This document shows, in pieces, positions 10,362-18,532 of a stretch of 38,922 bases of DNA (position 1 is the first letter of the stretch; each line of letters starts with the position of its first letter). The notes under the pieces were generated by a model that was not told the origin of the DNA, made no database searches, and saw only the letters and a list, made by a program, of their open reading frames with translations. The position numbers and the translations under genes were made by a program. Source of the stretch: Pseudomonas sp. BGr12 (GTDB lineage Bacteria; Pseudomonadota; Gammaproteobacteria; Pseudomonadales; Pseudomonadaceae); the NCBI RefSeq assembly GCF_030272895.1, contig NZ_JALRNF010000048.1, positions 1 through 38,922 of the forward strand, given 5' to 3'.

Positions 10362-11102
10362 ATGAGCAGCACTGCACAAACCACTGAAGGCGAAAAAATT
10401 CTCATCGTCGACGACGACCCGGGCCTGAGCAGCCTGCTGGAACGTTTCTTCACCAGCAAGGGCTACCGCGCCCGCTCCGTGCCCAACGTCGAGCAGATGG
10501 ACCGCCTGCTGGCCCGTGAAGTATTCAATCTGGTGGTCCTCGACCTGATGTTGCCGGGCGAAGACGGCCTGTCTGCCTGCCGCCGCCTGCGCGCGGCGAA
10601 CAACCAGGTACCGATCATCATGCTCACCGCCAAGGGCGACGAGCTGAGCCGGATCAAGGGTCTGGAGCTGGGCGCCGACGATTACCTGGCCAAACCCTTC
10701 AACCCCGACGAACTGGTCGCCCGGGTCAAGGCGGTCCTGCGCCGCCAGGCACCGGCGGTACCGGGCGCTCCGGGCAGCGAAGACGAGACCGTCACCTTCG
10801 GCGACTACGAGCTGTCGCTGGCCACCCGCGAACTCAAGCGCGGCGACGAAGTGCACATGCTCACCACCGGTGAGTTCGCCGTGCTCAAGGCCCTGGTCAT
10901 GCATGCTCGCGAGCCGCTGACCCGCGACAAGCTGATGAACCTGGCCCGTGGCCGCGAATGGGATGCGCTGGAGCGTTCCATCGACGTACAGATTTCCCGT
11001 CTGCGCCGCATGATCGAACCGGACCCGTCCAAGCCGCGCTATATCCAGACGGTCTGGGGCGTCGGTTACGTCTTCGTGCCGGATGGCAATACCAGCAAGT
11101 GA
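10362..11102 (+). CDS. ompR: OmpR-family response regulator (OmpR/AmgR)
   Basis: This 246-residue two-component regulator has a receiver domain at residues 12-125, with the acidic pair VDDDP, phosphoacceptor Asp61 in VVLDLMLPGEDG, and the conserved Lys in AKPFNPDEL. The C-terminal winged-helix DNA-binding domain ends TVWGVGYVFVPDG. The ATG at 10362 follows AGAGGAGC. With EnvZ downstream it responds to envelope state; the likely orthologue in P. aeruginosa is AmgR, which protects against aminoglycoside-induced membrane damage. Unlike many OmpR-EnvZ pairs the two genes do not overlap but are 126 bases apart. Confidence 0.93.
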   Translation: MSSTAQTTEGEKILIVDDDPGLSSLLERFFTSKGYRARSVPNVEQMDRLLAREVFNLVVLDLMLPGEDGLSACRRLRAANNQVPIIMLTAKGDELSRIKGLELGADDYLAKPFNPDELVARVKAVLRRQAPAVPGAPGSEDETVTFGDYELSLATRELKRGDEVHMLTTGEFAVLKALVMHAREPLTRDKLMNLARGREWDALERSIDVQISRLRRMIEPDPSKPRYIQTVWGVGYVFVPDGNTSK

Positions 11103-11131
11103 TGTTTCGTTTGTAGGCGCCGGTCACTGCG

Positions 11132-11163
11132 AACAGGGTGGTCCTCAGGGTTACCCTGTTTTT
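11132..11163 (+). terminator. terminator-like hairpin between ompR and envZ
   Basis: AACAGGGT (11132-11139) pairs with ACCCTGTT (11153-11160) around a 13-base loop, and five T residues follow at 11159-11163. It sits in the 126-base spacer inside what is normally one operon, so it may attenuate envZ relative to ompR. Confidence 0.55.
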
Positions 11164-11228
11164 GCATGTGTGGCGACCTGCAAAGCCTGCGAGCCCTCTC
11201 GTCCCCGTTATCTGTGTAGCCGTTGTCG

Positions 11229-12542
11229 ATGAAAACGCCCCTGTGGTTCCCGCAAAGCTTCTTCGCCCGCACCCTCTGGCTGGTGCTGATCGTCGTGCTG
11301 TTTTCCAAGGCGCTGACCCTGGTCTACCTGCTGATGAACGAGGATGTGCTGGTCGATCGGCAGTACAGCCACGGCGTGGCCCTGACCCTGCGCGCCTACT
11401 GGGCGGCGGACGAGTCCGACCGGGACAAGATCGCCGAGGCCGCCGGCCTGATCCGGGTGGTGGGCTCCGGTGTGCCCGAGGGCGAACAGCACTGGCCCTA
11501 CAGCGAGATCTACCAGCGGCAGATGCAGGCCGAGTTGGGTGCCGACACCGAGGTGCGCCTGCGTATCCACGCGCCACCGGCCCTGTGGGTGCGGGCACCG
11601 AGCCTGGGGGCGGGCTGGCTGAAGGTGCCGCTGTACCCGCATCCGCTGCGCGGCCAGAAGATCTGGAGCGTGCTGGGCTGGTTCCTGGCCATTGGCTTGC
11701 TGTCCACCGCATCGGCCTGGATTTTCGTGCGCCAGCTCAACCAGCCGCTCAAGCGCCTGGTGTTCGCCGCCCGGCAGCTGGGGCAGGGGCGAAGCGTGCG
11801 GCTGCCGATCAGCGATACGCCAAGCGAGATGACCGAGGTTTACCGGGCCTTCAACCAGATGGCCGAAGACGTCGAGCAGGCCGGGCGTGAGCGCGAGCTG
11901 ATGCTGGCCGGGGTTTCCCATGACCTGCGCACGCCGTTGACCCGCTTGCGCCTGTCGCTGTCGCTCATGCCCAACGACAACGACCTGACCGACGACATGG
12001 TCCGTGACATCGAGGACATGGACGCCATCCTCGACCAGTTCCTCGCCTTCATCCGCGATGGCCGTGACGAGCCGGTGGAGCAGGTCGACCTCAGTGACCT
12101 GGTCCGGGAAGTGGTGGCGCCGTTCAACCAGCCTGAAGAACGGGTGCGCCTGTGCCTTGAGCCGATTCCGCCGTTCCCCTTGCGCCGGGTGTCGCTCAAG
12201 CGCCTGCTCAACAACCTGATCGGCAATGCCCTGTATCACGCCGGCAAGGGCGTCGAGGTGGCGGCCTACGTGTCGGGCGACACCAGTGCGCCCTACGTGG
12301 TGCTCAGTGTGCTGGACCGGGGGGCGGGCATCGACCCGAACGAGCTGGAGGGCATCTTCAACCCGTTCATTCGTGGCGATCGTGCGCGCAGCGGCAAGGG
12401 CACCGGGCTGGGGCTGGCGATCGTCAAGCGTATCGCCGCCCAGCATGGCGGTAATGTCGAATTACGCAACCGCTCCGGCGGCGGGCTGGAAGCCCGGGTG
12501 CGCCTGCCGCTGGGGCTGCTGTTGCCGCGCGACGCGGTCTAG
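11229..12542 (+). CDS. envZ: EnvZ-type sensor histidine kinase (EnvZ/AmgS)
   Basis: This inner-membrane kinase of 437 residues is the partner of the upstream OmpR. TM1 lies at about 13-33 and TM2 at about 140-160, flanking a periplasmic sensor of some 100 residues. A HAMP linker (about 161-213) precedes the phosphoacceptor His231 in [15 protein letters not shown]-binding boxes are NLIGNAL (N box), LDRGAGI and [13 protein letters not shown]. The ATG at 11229 gives the typical MKTPLWFPQ start; a TTG two codons earlier is possible. Its stop overlaps that of rimK on the other strand with no terminator visible. Confidence 0.93.
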   Translation: MKTPLWFPQSFFARTLWLVLIVVLFSKALTLVYLLMNEDVLVDRQYSHGVALTLRAYWAADESDRDKIAEAAGLIRVVGSGVPEGEQHWPYSEIYQRQMQAELGADTEVRLRIHAPPALWVRAPSLGAGWLKVPLYPHPLRGQKIWSVLGWFLAIGLLSTASAWIFVRQLNQPLKRLVFAARQLGQGRSVRLPISDTPSEMTEVYRAFNQMAEDVEQAGRERELMLAGVSHDLRTPLTRLRLSLSLMPNDNDLTDDMVRDIEDMDAILDQFLAFIRDGRDEPVEQVDLSDLVREVVAPFNQPEERVRLCLEPIPPFPLRRVSLKRLLNNLIGNALYHAGKGVEVAAYVSGDTSAPYVVLSVLDRGAGIDPNELEGIFNPFIRGDRARSGKGTGLGLAIVKRIAAQHGGNVELRNRSGGGLEARVRLPLGLLLPRDAV

Positions 12543-13444
12543 CCCTTGCCCTTGGTGCGGGTCAGGTTTGGCCCGCCGTTCTTCTCCAGGTGTTCGATGA
12601 TCATCCCGGCAACGTCCTTGCCGGTGGTGGTCTCGATCCCCTCAAGGCCGGGCGAGGAGTTCACCTCCATCACCAGCGGGCCGTGATTGGAGCGCAGGAT
12701 ATCCACCCCGGCCACGCTCAGGCCCATGACCTTGGCGGCACGGATGGCGGTCATGCGCTCTTCCGGGGTGACCTTGATCAGGCTGGCCACTCCGCCGCGA
12801 TGCAGGTTGGAGCGAAACTCACCGGGCTTGGCCTGGCGCTTCATCGAGGCAATGACCTTGTCGCCCACCACGAAGCAGCGGATATCGGCGCCGCCGGCTT
12901 CCTTGATGTACTCCTGGACCATGATGTTCTGCTTCAGGCCCATGAACGCCTCGATCACCGATTCGGCGGCCTTGGTGGTTTCGCACAGGACCACGCCGAT
13001 ACCCTGGGTGCCTTCGAGCACCTTGATCACCAGCGGAGCGCCGTTGACCATCTGGATCAGGTCGGGGATGTCATCCGGCGAGTGGGCGAAGCCCGTCACC
13101 GGCAAGCCGATGCCCCGTCGCGACAGCAGCTGCAGCGAACGCAGCTTGTCACGGGAGCGAGCGATGGCGACCGACTCGTTGAGCGGGAACACGCCCATCA
13201 TCTCGAACTGGCGCAGCACCGCGCAGCCGTAGAAGGTCACCGAGGCACCGATGCGCGGTATCACCGCGTCGAAGCCTTCGAGCGGCTTGCCGCGGTAGTG
13301 GATCTGCGGCTTGTGGCTGGCGATGTTCATGTAGGCGCGCAGGGTATCGATCACAACCATCTCATGGCCTCGTGCGGTACCGGCCTCAACCAGGCGACGA
13401 GTGGAATACAGACGCGGGTTACGCGACAGCACGGCGATCTTCAT
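12539..13444 (-). CDS. rimK: ribosomal protein S6 glutamate ligase RimK
   Basis: RimK is an ATP-grasp enzyme that adds glutamate residues to the C-terminus of ribosomal protein S6; in Pseudomonas this alters ribosome function and adaptation. The protein has 301 residues, the family length, and starts [21 protein letters not shown]-grasp features include [15 protein letters not shown], the hinge [20 protein letters not shown] and the metal-binding segment [14 protein letters not shown] near the end. The ATG at 13444 overlaps the stop of rimB by four bases, so the two are coupled. It converges on envZ with overlapping stop codons. Confidence 0.94.
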   Translation of the reverse strand: MKIAVLSRNPRLYSTRRLVEAGTARGHEMVVIDTLRAYMNIASHKPQIHYRGKPLEGFDAVIPRIGASVTFYGCAVLRQFEMMGVFPLNESVAIARSRDKLRSLQLLSRRGIGLPVTGFAHSPDDIPDLIQMVNGAPLVIKVLEGTQGIGVVLCETTKAAESVIEAFMGLKQNIMVQEYIKEAGGADIRCFVVGDKVIASMKRQAKPGEFRSNLHRGGVASLIKVTPEERMTAIRAAKVMGLSVAGVDILRSNHGPLVMEVNSSPGLEGIETTTGKDVAGMIIEHLEKNGGPNLTRTKGKG

Positions 13445-13923
13445 GCAACACCTGTGGATGGAGAAATAGTGGCCGGGAATGCCGGCTTGTCCTGAACGTA
13501 CTTGAGCCCCGGGTTGACCACCAACTGGCCATGCACCAGGGCCTTGGAGCCCAACAACAGGCGATAACGCATGGCCTTGCGGCAGGCCAGGGTGAACTCC
13601 ACCTCCCAGACCCGGTCTCCCAGCGCCAGGGGCGTGCGGATCACGTAGCGGGTCTGGGCCTGGCCGTTGGAGCTCTTGATGGTTTTCATGGTCACCAGCG
13701 GCGCTTCGCAGCGGCGGTGACGCAACTGCACCACCGAACCCAGGTGGGCATTGAAGCGTACCCAGGGCGCGCCATCACGTTCGAAGGTCTCGACTTCGGT
13801 GGCGTGCAGGCTCGAGGTGCTGGCACCGGTGTCGATCTTGGCGCGCAGGCCCGCCACCCCGAGGTCGGGCAAGGCCACCCACTCGCGCAGGCCGATCACA
13901 GTCAAATGGTCAAATGTCTTCAA
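13441..13923 (-). CDS. rimB: RimB-like retropepsin-fold protein (ATP-dependent zinc protease family)
   Basis: Its 160 residues contain the aspartic-protease-like motif [13 protein letters not shown] near residue 28, which marks the RimK-associated Zn_protease/retropepsin-like family. In P. fluorescens RimB is reported as a protease acting on the glutamylated S6 tails made by RimK. No ATG gives a sensible N-terminus; the TTG at 13923 (reading [15 protein letters not shown]) is the best family match, though its ribosome site is weak. Other TTG or GTG codons at 13911-13905 are possible. It is translationally coupled to rimK. Confidence 0.82.
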   Translation of the reverse strand: MKTFDHLTVIGLREWVALPDLGVAGLRAKIDTGASTSSLHATEVETFERDGAPWVRFNAHLGSVVQLRHRRCEAPLVTMKTIKSSNGQAQTRYVIRTPLALGDRVWEVEFTLACRKAMRYRLLLGSKALVHGQLVVNPGLKYVQDKPAFPATISPSTGVA

Positions 13924-14006
13924 ATTGCTCAACCAGCGTAGAAAGTCGCAAAGCCGGAACCGGCATGCACGACAGGTCGGTGAACTGTAAGCACGCCGCA
14001 GGTTTT

Positions 14007-14034
14007 TTGCATCCGCCAGATACGGTAGTACAGT
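14007..14034 (+). promoter_or_regulatory. candidate promoter for hslR
   Basis: TTGCAT (14007-14012) and TACAGT (14029-14034) are spaced 16 bases apart, about 30 bases before the hslR ATG. It lies in the short divergent gap between rimB and hslR, which otherwise holds no gene. Confidence 0.35.
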
Positions 14035-14064
14035 TCCGTTAACGAAATTAAGCGGGGAAATGTC

Positions 14065-14466
14065 ATGGCACAAAAGCCGGAAGAGGACGACAAGGTCCGC
14101 CTGGACAAATGGCTGTGGGCAGCGCGCTTCTACAAGACCCGGGCGCTGGCCAAGGCGGCCATCGAAAGTGGCAAGGTGCACTGTCGCGGTGAACGCTGCA
14201 AACCGGGCAAGGAGCCGCGGGTGGGCGACGAATTCGTCTTGCGCACAGGCTTCGATGAGCGCACGGTGGTGGTCCGCGCCCTGTCGGTGGTGCGTCGCGG
14301 CGCGCCCGAGGCGCAGACGCTGTATGAGGAAACCGCCGAGAGCATCGAGCGGCGCGAGAAGGCCGCGGCCCTGCGCAAGGCCGGCGCACTGGGCGTGACG
14401 ACCGATGGTCGGCCAACCAAGAAACAACGCCGGCAGCTCCACCAGCTTCACGACAGCGCCGGTTAA
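14065..14466 (+). CDS. hslR: heat shock protein 15 HslR (S4-domain ribosome rescue factor)
   Basis: Hsp15 binds free 50S subunits that carry a blocked nascent chain and helps recycle them. The 133-residue protein shows an S4 RNA-binding domain at about 10-70 ([28 protein letters not shown]) and a highly basic C-terminus ([14 protein letters not shown]), both typical of the family. The ATG at 14065 follows GCGGGGA. hslR and hslO are neighbours in many gammaproteobacteria, here 62 bases apart. Confidence 0.93.
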   Translation: MAQKPEEDDKVRLDKWLWAARFYKTRALAKAAIESGKVHCRGERCKPGKEPRVGDEFVLRTGFDERTVVVRALSVVRRGAPEAQTLYEETAESIERREKAAALRKAGALGVTTDGRPTKKQRRQLHQLHDSAG

Positions 14467-14491
14467 CGGGCGCGGGGCGCGCTGATAAACT
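14463..14491 (+). promoter_or_regulatory. candidate promoter for hslO
   Basis: TTAACG (14463-14468) overlaps the hslR stop codon and lies exactly 17 bases from TAAACT (14486-14491). The start site would be about 30 bases before the hslO ATG. This would let hslO be expressed apart from hslR; a sigma32 pattern is not obvious. Confidence 0.45.
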
Positions 14492-14528
14492 AGGCGCCAT
14501 TAACTCATTTACGCGAATACCCGACCCC

Positions 14529-15431
14529 ATGTCTGAATTACCGGATACCGATTACACCCAACGCTTCCTCTTCGACGACCGCGATGTGCGCGGTGAAATG
14601 GTCGGGCTGGAGCGCAGCTACGCCGAAGTGCTGGCCAAGCATCCCTACCCGCAGCCGGTCGCGCAGTTGCTCGGCGAGCTGATGGCGGCTGCCGCACTGC
14701 TGGTCGGCACCCTGAAGTTCGATGGCCTGCTGATTCTGCAGGCGCAGTCGAGCGGGCCGGTGCCCCTGTTGGCTATCGAGTGCACCAGCCAGCATGAGAT
14801 CCGCGGCCTGGCACGCTATGAAGCCGAGCAGATCAAGGACGATGCAACCCTCGCCGACCTGATGCCCGGCGGACACCTGGTGCTGACCATCATTCCGGTC
14901 AACGGCCAGCGCTACCAGGGCACGGTGGAACTGGACGGCAAGGACCTGTCGGAGTGCTTCACCAACTACTTCGTCATGTCGCAGCAGGTGAACACCTGCA
15001 TCTCGCTGGCCGCCGACGGTATCCGCGCCCGTGGCCTGCTGGTGCAGCAGTTGCCTGCCGACCGCCAGAAGGACATCGAGGATCGTGAGGAAAGCTGGAA
15101 CCACGTGAAGGCCCTGGCCAACACCGTGAAAGCCGAAGAACTGCTCGGTCTGGACAACGAGACCGTATTGCACCGCCTGTACCACGAAGACGCCGTGCGC
15201 CTGTTCGATATCCAGCCGCTGCACTTCCGCTGCAGTTGCTCGCGGGAGCGCTCCGGCAATGCGCTGGTCAGCCTGGGTGAGCATGACGCGTTGGCGCTTG
15301 CCGATGAAAATGGCGGCAAGATCACAGTCGATTGCCAGTTCTGCAACCAGCACTATGAGTTCGATACGGCCGATATCAAGCAATTGTTCGCCGGTGGCGG
15401 TGCCGACGCGCCCTCAGAAACTCGCCACTAA
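14529..15431 (+). CDS. hslO: redox-regulated chaperone Hsp33 (HslO)
   Basis: Hsp33 is a cytoplasmic holdase switched on by oxidation. The C-terminal zinc centre is intact: Cys235-x-Cys237 (FRCSCS) and Cys269-x-x-Cys272 (DCQFC). Under oxidation these release zinc and form disulfides. The N-terminal chaperone domain includes [14 protein letters not shown] and [12 protein letters not shown]. Length is 300 residues, as usual. The ATG at 14529 gives [13 protein letters not shown], a family-like start. It is followed by a structured region before pckA. Confidence 0.94.
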   Translation: MSELPDTDYTQRFLFDDRDVRGEMVGLERSYAEVLAKHPYPQPVAQLLGELMAAAALLVGTLKFDGLLILQAQSSGPVPLLAIECTSQHEIRGLARYEAEQIKDDATLADLMPGGHLVLTIIPVNGQRYQGTVELDGKDLSECFTNYFVMSQQVNTCISLAADGIRARGLLVQQLPADRQKDIEDREESWNHVKALANTVKAEELLGLDNETVLHRLYHEDAVRLFDIQPLHFRCSCSRERSGNALVSLGEHDALALADENGGKITVDCQFCNQHYEFDTADIKQLFAGGGADAPSETRH

Positions 15432-15452
15432 AACGTTTCATCACAGGAAAAT

Positions 15453-15506
15453 CTCCTGTCTAACGGCGGAAATTCGCCGTTCTGACAGGAGGGCTCTACT
15501 TTTTTT
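15453..15506 (+). terminator. long composite hairpin and T run after hslO
   Basis: CTCCTGTC (15453-15460) pairs with GACAGGAG (15484-15491), and inside it AACGGCG (15462-15468) pairs with CGCCGTT (15475-15481), giving an almost continuous 15-bp stem. Seven T residues follow at 15500-15506, about eight bases after the stem. A smaller hairpin, ACAGGA (15443-15448) with TCCTGT (15454-15459), uses the same left arm and would compete. It most likely terminates hslO. Confidence 0.6.
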
Positions 15507-15515
15507 GGGCGTTTC

Positions 15516-15524
15516 TGGCATAAT
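15516..15524 (+). promoter_or_regulatory. extended -10 promoter for pckA
   Basis: TGGCATAAT fits an extended -10 element (TG, one base, then CATAAT). No clear -35 is seen, which an extended -10 can tolerate. Transcription would begin near 15531 and leave an 80-base leader. Confidence 0.45.
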
Positions 15525-15541
15525 CCGGCCACTTTTTTCGC

Positions 15542-15568
15542 TGTAGTAGTTTTAAAAGCTCTACTACA
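15542..15568 (+). repeat. inverted repeat in pckA leader
   Basis: TGTAGTAG (15542-15549) and CTACTACA (15561-15568) form an 8-bp stem with an 11-base loop that contains TTTTAAAA. It begins about ten bases after the inferred transcription start, so it could be an operator or an mRNA 5' stabilising hairpin. Confidence 0.6.
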
Positions 15569-15610
15569 AAACGTTTGGAGCACTCGGCCCAAGGCCGGAT
15601 GGGGAATCTC

Positions 15611-17158
15611 ATGACGCAAGCCAACAACACCGTCTACACCGACCTGAGCGTCGATGAGCTGGTAAAAGAAGCGCTGAACCGCGGTGAGGGCGAGCTGGCC
15701 GATACTGGCGCGCTGGTCGTGAAAACCGGTCACCGTACCGGTCGTTCGCCGGTTGACCGTTTCATCGTCGAAGAGCCGTCCACTCAGGACGCCATCGCCT
15801 GGGGCCCGATCAACCGCAAGTTCCCGGCCGACAAGTTCGATGCCCTGTGGGACCGCGTCGAAGCGTTCAACAACGCTCAAGAGCATTTCGTCTCCTACGT
15901 TCACGTAGGTGCTGCCGCCGAGCACTACCTGCCGGTGAAGATGACCACCCAGACTGCCTGGCAGAACCTGTTCGGTCGTTGCCTGTTCATCAATCCGGAG
16001 CAGGGCCAGTACAACCCGGCCAACCGTGGTGAGTGGCAGATTCTCAACGTCGCCAACTTCGAGTGCGTGCCAGAGCGTGACGGCACCAACTCCGATGGCT
16101 GCGTGATCCTCAACTTCGCCCAGAAGAAAGTCCTGATCGCTGGCATGCGCTACGCCGGCGAGATGAAGAAAGCCATGTTCTCGGTGCAGAACTTCCTGCT
16201 GCCGGCCGCTGACGTGCTGCCGATGCACTGTGCGGCCAACATTGGCGAAGAAGGCGATGTAACCCTGTTCTTCGGTCTGTCGGGCACCGGCAAGACCACC
16301 CTGTCGGCCGACGAGAGCCGTTACCTGATCGGTGACGACGAGCACGGTTGGGGCGAAGGCGTTGTCTTCAACATGGAAGGCGGCTGCTACGCCAAGTGCA
16401 TCGACCTGTCCGAGAAGAACGAGCCGGTCATCTGGAAAGCCATCAAGCACGGCGCGGTCCTGGAAAACGTCATCATCGACGACGCCAAGCACGCCGACTA
16501 CACCGATGTCAGCCTGACCCAGAACAGCCGTGCCGCCTACCCGCTGGAGCACGTTGCCAAGCGCGCCGAAGCCAACCTGGGTGGCGAGCCGAACGCGGTC
16601 ATCTTCCTGACCTGCGACCTGACCGGCGTGCTGCCGCCAGTGTCGATCCTGAACAACGAGCAGGCGGCCTACCACTTCCTGTCCGGCTACACCGCGCTGG
16701 TCGGTTCCACCGAAATGGGTTCGGGCGGCGGCATCAAGTCGACCTTCTCCACCTGCTTCGGCGCGCCGTTCTTCCCGCGTCCGGCTGGCGAATACGCTGA
16801 GCTGCTGATCAAGCGCATCAACGGCTTCGGCTCCAAGGTCTACCTGGTCAACACCGGCTGGACCGGTGGTGGCTATGGCGTCGGCAAGCGCTTCAGCATC
16901 CCGACCACCCGTGCCGTGATCGCTGCGATCCAGAGCGGCGCACTGGTCGGTGCCGAGACCGAGCACCTGGACATCATCAACCTGGACGTGCCAAAAGCCG
17001 TTCCTGGCGTTGAAGCCGAGCTGCTCAACCCACGCACCAACTGGGCTGACAAAGCGGCCTACGATGAAGCAGCCAAGGGCCTGGCCAAGCTGTTCATCGA
17101 GAACTTCAAGAAGTTCGAAGTCTCCGACGCCATCAAGGCTGCTGGTCCACAGCTGTAA
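15611..17158 (+). CDS. pckA: phosphoenolpyruvate carboxykinase (ATP)
   Basis: PckA converts oxaloacetate and ATP to phosphoenolpyruvate and CO2, the entry step of gluconeogenesis. At 515 residues it matches the ATP-dependent bacterial family. The P-loop [13 protein letters not shown] begins at residue 222 with Lys228; [22 protein letters not shown] carries the kinase-2 region, and [11 protein letters not shown] near residue 44 the substrate-binding arginine. The frame runs upstream to a TTG at 15575, but the ATG at 15611 behind GGGGA gives the usual start. A strong terminator follows. Confidence 0.96.
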   Translation: MTQANNTVYTDLSVDELVKEALNRGEGELADTGALVVKTGHRTGRSPVDRFIVEEPSTQDAIAWGPINRKFPADKFDALWDRVEAFNNAQEHFVSYVHVGAAAEHYLPVKMTTQTAWQNLFGRCLFINPEQGQYNPANRGEWQILNVANFECVPERDGTNSDGCVILNFAQKKVLIAGMRYAGEMKKAMFSVQNFLLPAADVLPMHCAANIGEEGDVTLFFGLSGTGKTTLSADESRYLIGDDEHGWGEGVVFNMEGGCYAKCIDLSEKNEPVIWKAIKHGAVLENVIIDDAKHADYTDVSLTQNSRAAYPLEHVAKRAEANLGGEPNAVIFLTCDLTGVLPPVSILNNEQAAYHFLSGYTALVGSTEMGSGGGIKSTFSTCFGAPFFPRPAGEYAELLIKRINGFGSKVYLVNTGWTGGGYGVGKRFSIPTTRAVIAAIQSGALVGAETEHLDIINLDVPKAVPGVEAELLNPRTNWADKAAYDEAAKGLAKLFIENFKKFEVSDAIKAAGPQL

Positions 17159-17178
17159 GCTGAAGCCTGCGTGAGACG

Positions 17179-17206
17179 AAAAAGCCGCCCCCTGGGGCGG
17201 CTTTTT
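17179..17206 (+). terminator. intrinsic terminator of pckA
   Basis: A run of A is followed by GCCGCCCC (17184-17191), a two-base loop, GGGGCGGC (17194-17201) and TTTTT. A and T runs on both sides make it usable in both directions, so it may also end the convergent toxin-antitoxin transcript. Confidence 0.92.
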
Positions 17207-17228
17207 GCATTCTGTGGCGATTGATTCG

Positions 17229-17504
17229 TCAGGGCCACTGCTGGCGGGCGTGGAGGATGCGGATGAACTCAACCGTGTCCTGGGTGATGCGGTACACCAT
17301 CACGTAGTTGGAATGTACCACGATTTCACGGGTGCCCGGATACCTTCCCTGCTTATGTTGTAGCGGGTGCGCCAGCGCATGTTCCGCTTTGCTCTCGAAT
17401 GTTTCGTCCAGTGCTACGGCAGCATCCGGGTTGTCGGCGGCGATGTAGGTCATGATCTGCTCACGATCCTCCAGAGCCATGACACGCCATACAAGATGCC
17501 TCAA
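17229..17504 (-). CDS. RelE/ParE-family toxin
   Basis: This 91-residue protein has the ParE/RelE layout: an N-terminal helical part (MALEDREQIMTYIAADNPDAA) and C-terminal strands (GTREIVVHSNYVMVYRITQDTVEFIRILHARQQWP). The closing IRILHARQQWP is typical of ParE toxins, which act on DNA gyrase, while RelE toxins cut mRNA; sequence favours the ParE side. The start is a TTG at 17504 overlapping the antitoxin stop by four bases (TTGA), so toxin synthesis depends on antitoxin translation. Confidence 0.88.
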   Translation of the reverse strand: MRHLVWRVMALEDREQIMTYIAADNPDAAVALDETFESKAEHALAHPLQHKQGRYPGTREIVVHSNYVMVYRITQDTVEFIRILHARQQWP

Positions 17505-17977
17505 TGTGGTCTGGATTTGAGTGCGGCACGACGAGCCGCGAAATGCCGCCGCGCTTCTTCATGATCGATTACGGGGCTAGGGTCCTGCAGACTGGCTTCG
17601 ACCTGTGCGGCAAACCAGTTCTCGTAGGCTGCAGCTTCATGTGCCTGCCTGAGTGCAGCGGCCCTGTCAGGTCGCTGGTAGGTCTTCACCGTCAAGGGAT
17701 CATAGTCCGTGGTATCCACCTCGAAATGATCGATGCCCAGGCCTTGCAGGTAGGCCACCAGGGTTTCGAACTTCTTGAACAGCCGGACACCGCCACTGCG
17801 CTGTGCAGTCAGGATGTGCTCCTGGTCATTGACACAGACCTGCACGGCCCAGCCGCCGGGCTGGCCAACGATATGCGTTGCATGCACACGTCCAGACTCA
17901 GCCATTTTGCTGAGGTTGGCATGATCAAGGTTCTGGGTGGCCACTGGCGCGCGTCTCTGTTTCAAGGGTCGATCCAT
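17501..17977 (-). CDS. PaaA2-like antitoxin with N-terminal extension
   Basis: The 158-residue protein has two parts. The C-terminal 45 residues (YENWFAAQVEASLQDPSPVI onward, from residue 118) resemble the whole of the small PaaA2 antitoxins that pair with ParE2. The N-terminal 100 residues (GWAVQVCVNDQEHILTAQR, then VRLFKKFETLVAYLQGLGI) form an alpha/beta module recalling ParC-type partition-associated proteins; this is from memory and uncertain. The ATG at 17977 sits directly after an inverted repeat. An internal ATG at residue 25 is possible. It probably represses its own operon and neutralises the adjacent toxin. Confidence 0.78.
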   Translation of the reverse strand: MDRPLKQRRAPVATQNLDHANLSKMAESGRVHATHIVGQPGGWAVQVCVNDQEHILTAQRSGGVRLFKKFETLVAYLQGLGIDHFEVDTTDYDPLTVKTYQRPDRAAALRQAHEAAAYENWFAAQVEASLQDPSPVIDHEEARRHFAARRAALKSRPH

Positions 17978-17981
17978 GCTA

Positions 17982-18002
17982 TGCAATCTACAATTGATTG
18001 CA
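17982..18002. promoter_or_regulatory. inverted repeat operator of the toxin-antitoxin operon
   Basis: TGCAATC (17982-17988) and GATTGCA (17996-18002) form a perfect 7-7-7 dyad that ends four bases before the antitoxin ATG. This is the expected place for autoregulation by an antitoxin or toxin-antitoxin complex. Confidence 0.6.
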
Positions 18003-18032
18003 ACTATAGGACTTCCGACATGTTTGTGGGAA
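18003..18032 (-). promoter_or_regulatory. candidate toxin-antitoxin promoter
   Basis: On the minus strand TTCCCA (18032-18027) and TATAGT (18008-18003) are 18 bases apart. Transcription would begin inside the inverted repeat at 17982-18002, which fits repression by a protein bound there. Confidence 0.45.
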
Positions 18033-18068
18033 GCTTCCACACCCAGTGTCCAAACCCACAGGCCCACC

Positions 18069-18497
18069 ATGTCCGAAACACCTCAACGCCAGGACTATCC
18101 CCACCGGCAACCCATCCTCACCCGCTGGCAAGATGCCGACGCCAATGGCCATATCGCCGGTGCCACGGTGTATGCCTACTTCGACACGACCATCCAGACC
18201 TTTTTGCAACAGCAAGCCGGGCTCGATCCCCAGGAAGGCGAGGTGCTGGGTTTTGTGGTCAGTTCGGCAGCGGACTTCTTCGCCTTGCCGGCATTCCCCG
18301 AGACCCTGGAAGTCGGGTTGCGGGTGGCGCGCCTGGCGGGCAGTACGGTGGAGTATCAGCTGGGGCTGTTTCAGGCGGGAGAGGCGCAGCCGTGTGCGGC
18401 TGGCAAGGTGGTGCAGGTGTTCGTCGAACGGGCCTCCGGGAGGCCCGTGACGCTGCCAGAAGCGCTGCAGGCGGCATTGCTGCGCCTGCAGGGCTGA
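18069..18497 (+). CDS. hotdog-fold acyl-CoA thioesterase (4HBT family)
   Basis: The protein has 142 residues. The opening RWQDADANGHIAGATVYAYFDT (residues 19-40) is the 4HBT signature, in which an acidic residue of the RWxDxDxNGHI motif acts in thioester hydrolysis (YbgC/FadM-like). The likely substrate is an acyl-CoA of unknown chain. The frame is open well upstream, but the ATG at 18069 places the motif where the family has it; the ribosome site is weak. It is divergent from the toxin-antitoxin pair. A short hairpin without a T run lies after it (18505-18520). Confidence 0.85.
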   Translation: MSETPQRQDYPHRQPILTRWQDADANGHIAGATVYAYFDTTIQTFLQQQAGLDPQEGEVLGFVVSSAADFFALPAFPETLEVGLRVARLAGSTVEYQLGLFQAGEAQPCAAGKVVQVFVERASGRPVTLPEALQAALLRLQG

Positions 18498-18532
18498 GTC
18501 GCGGTCAGCCGGTCGGCTGAACCCTGGCGCAC

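Noticed and set aside
15428..17272. 614-codon minus-strand open frame opposite pckA
   Set aside because: No ribosome site or recognisable domain; the plus strand encodes complete PckA. Long antisense frames are expected at this GC content.
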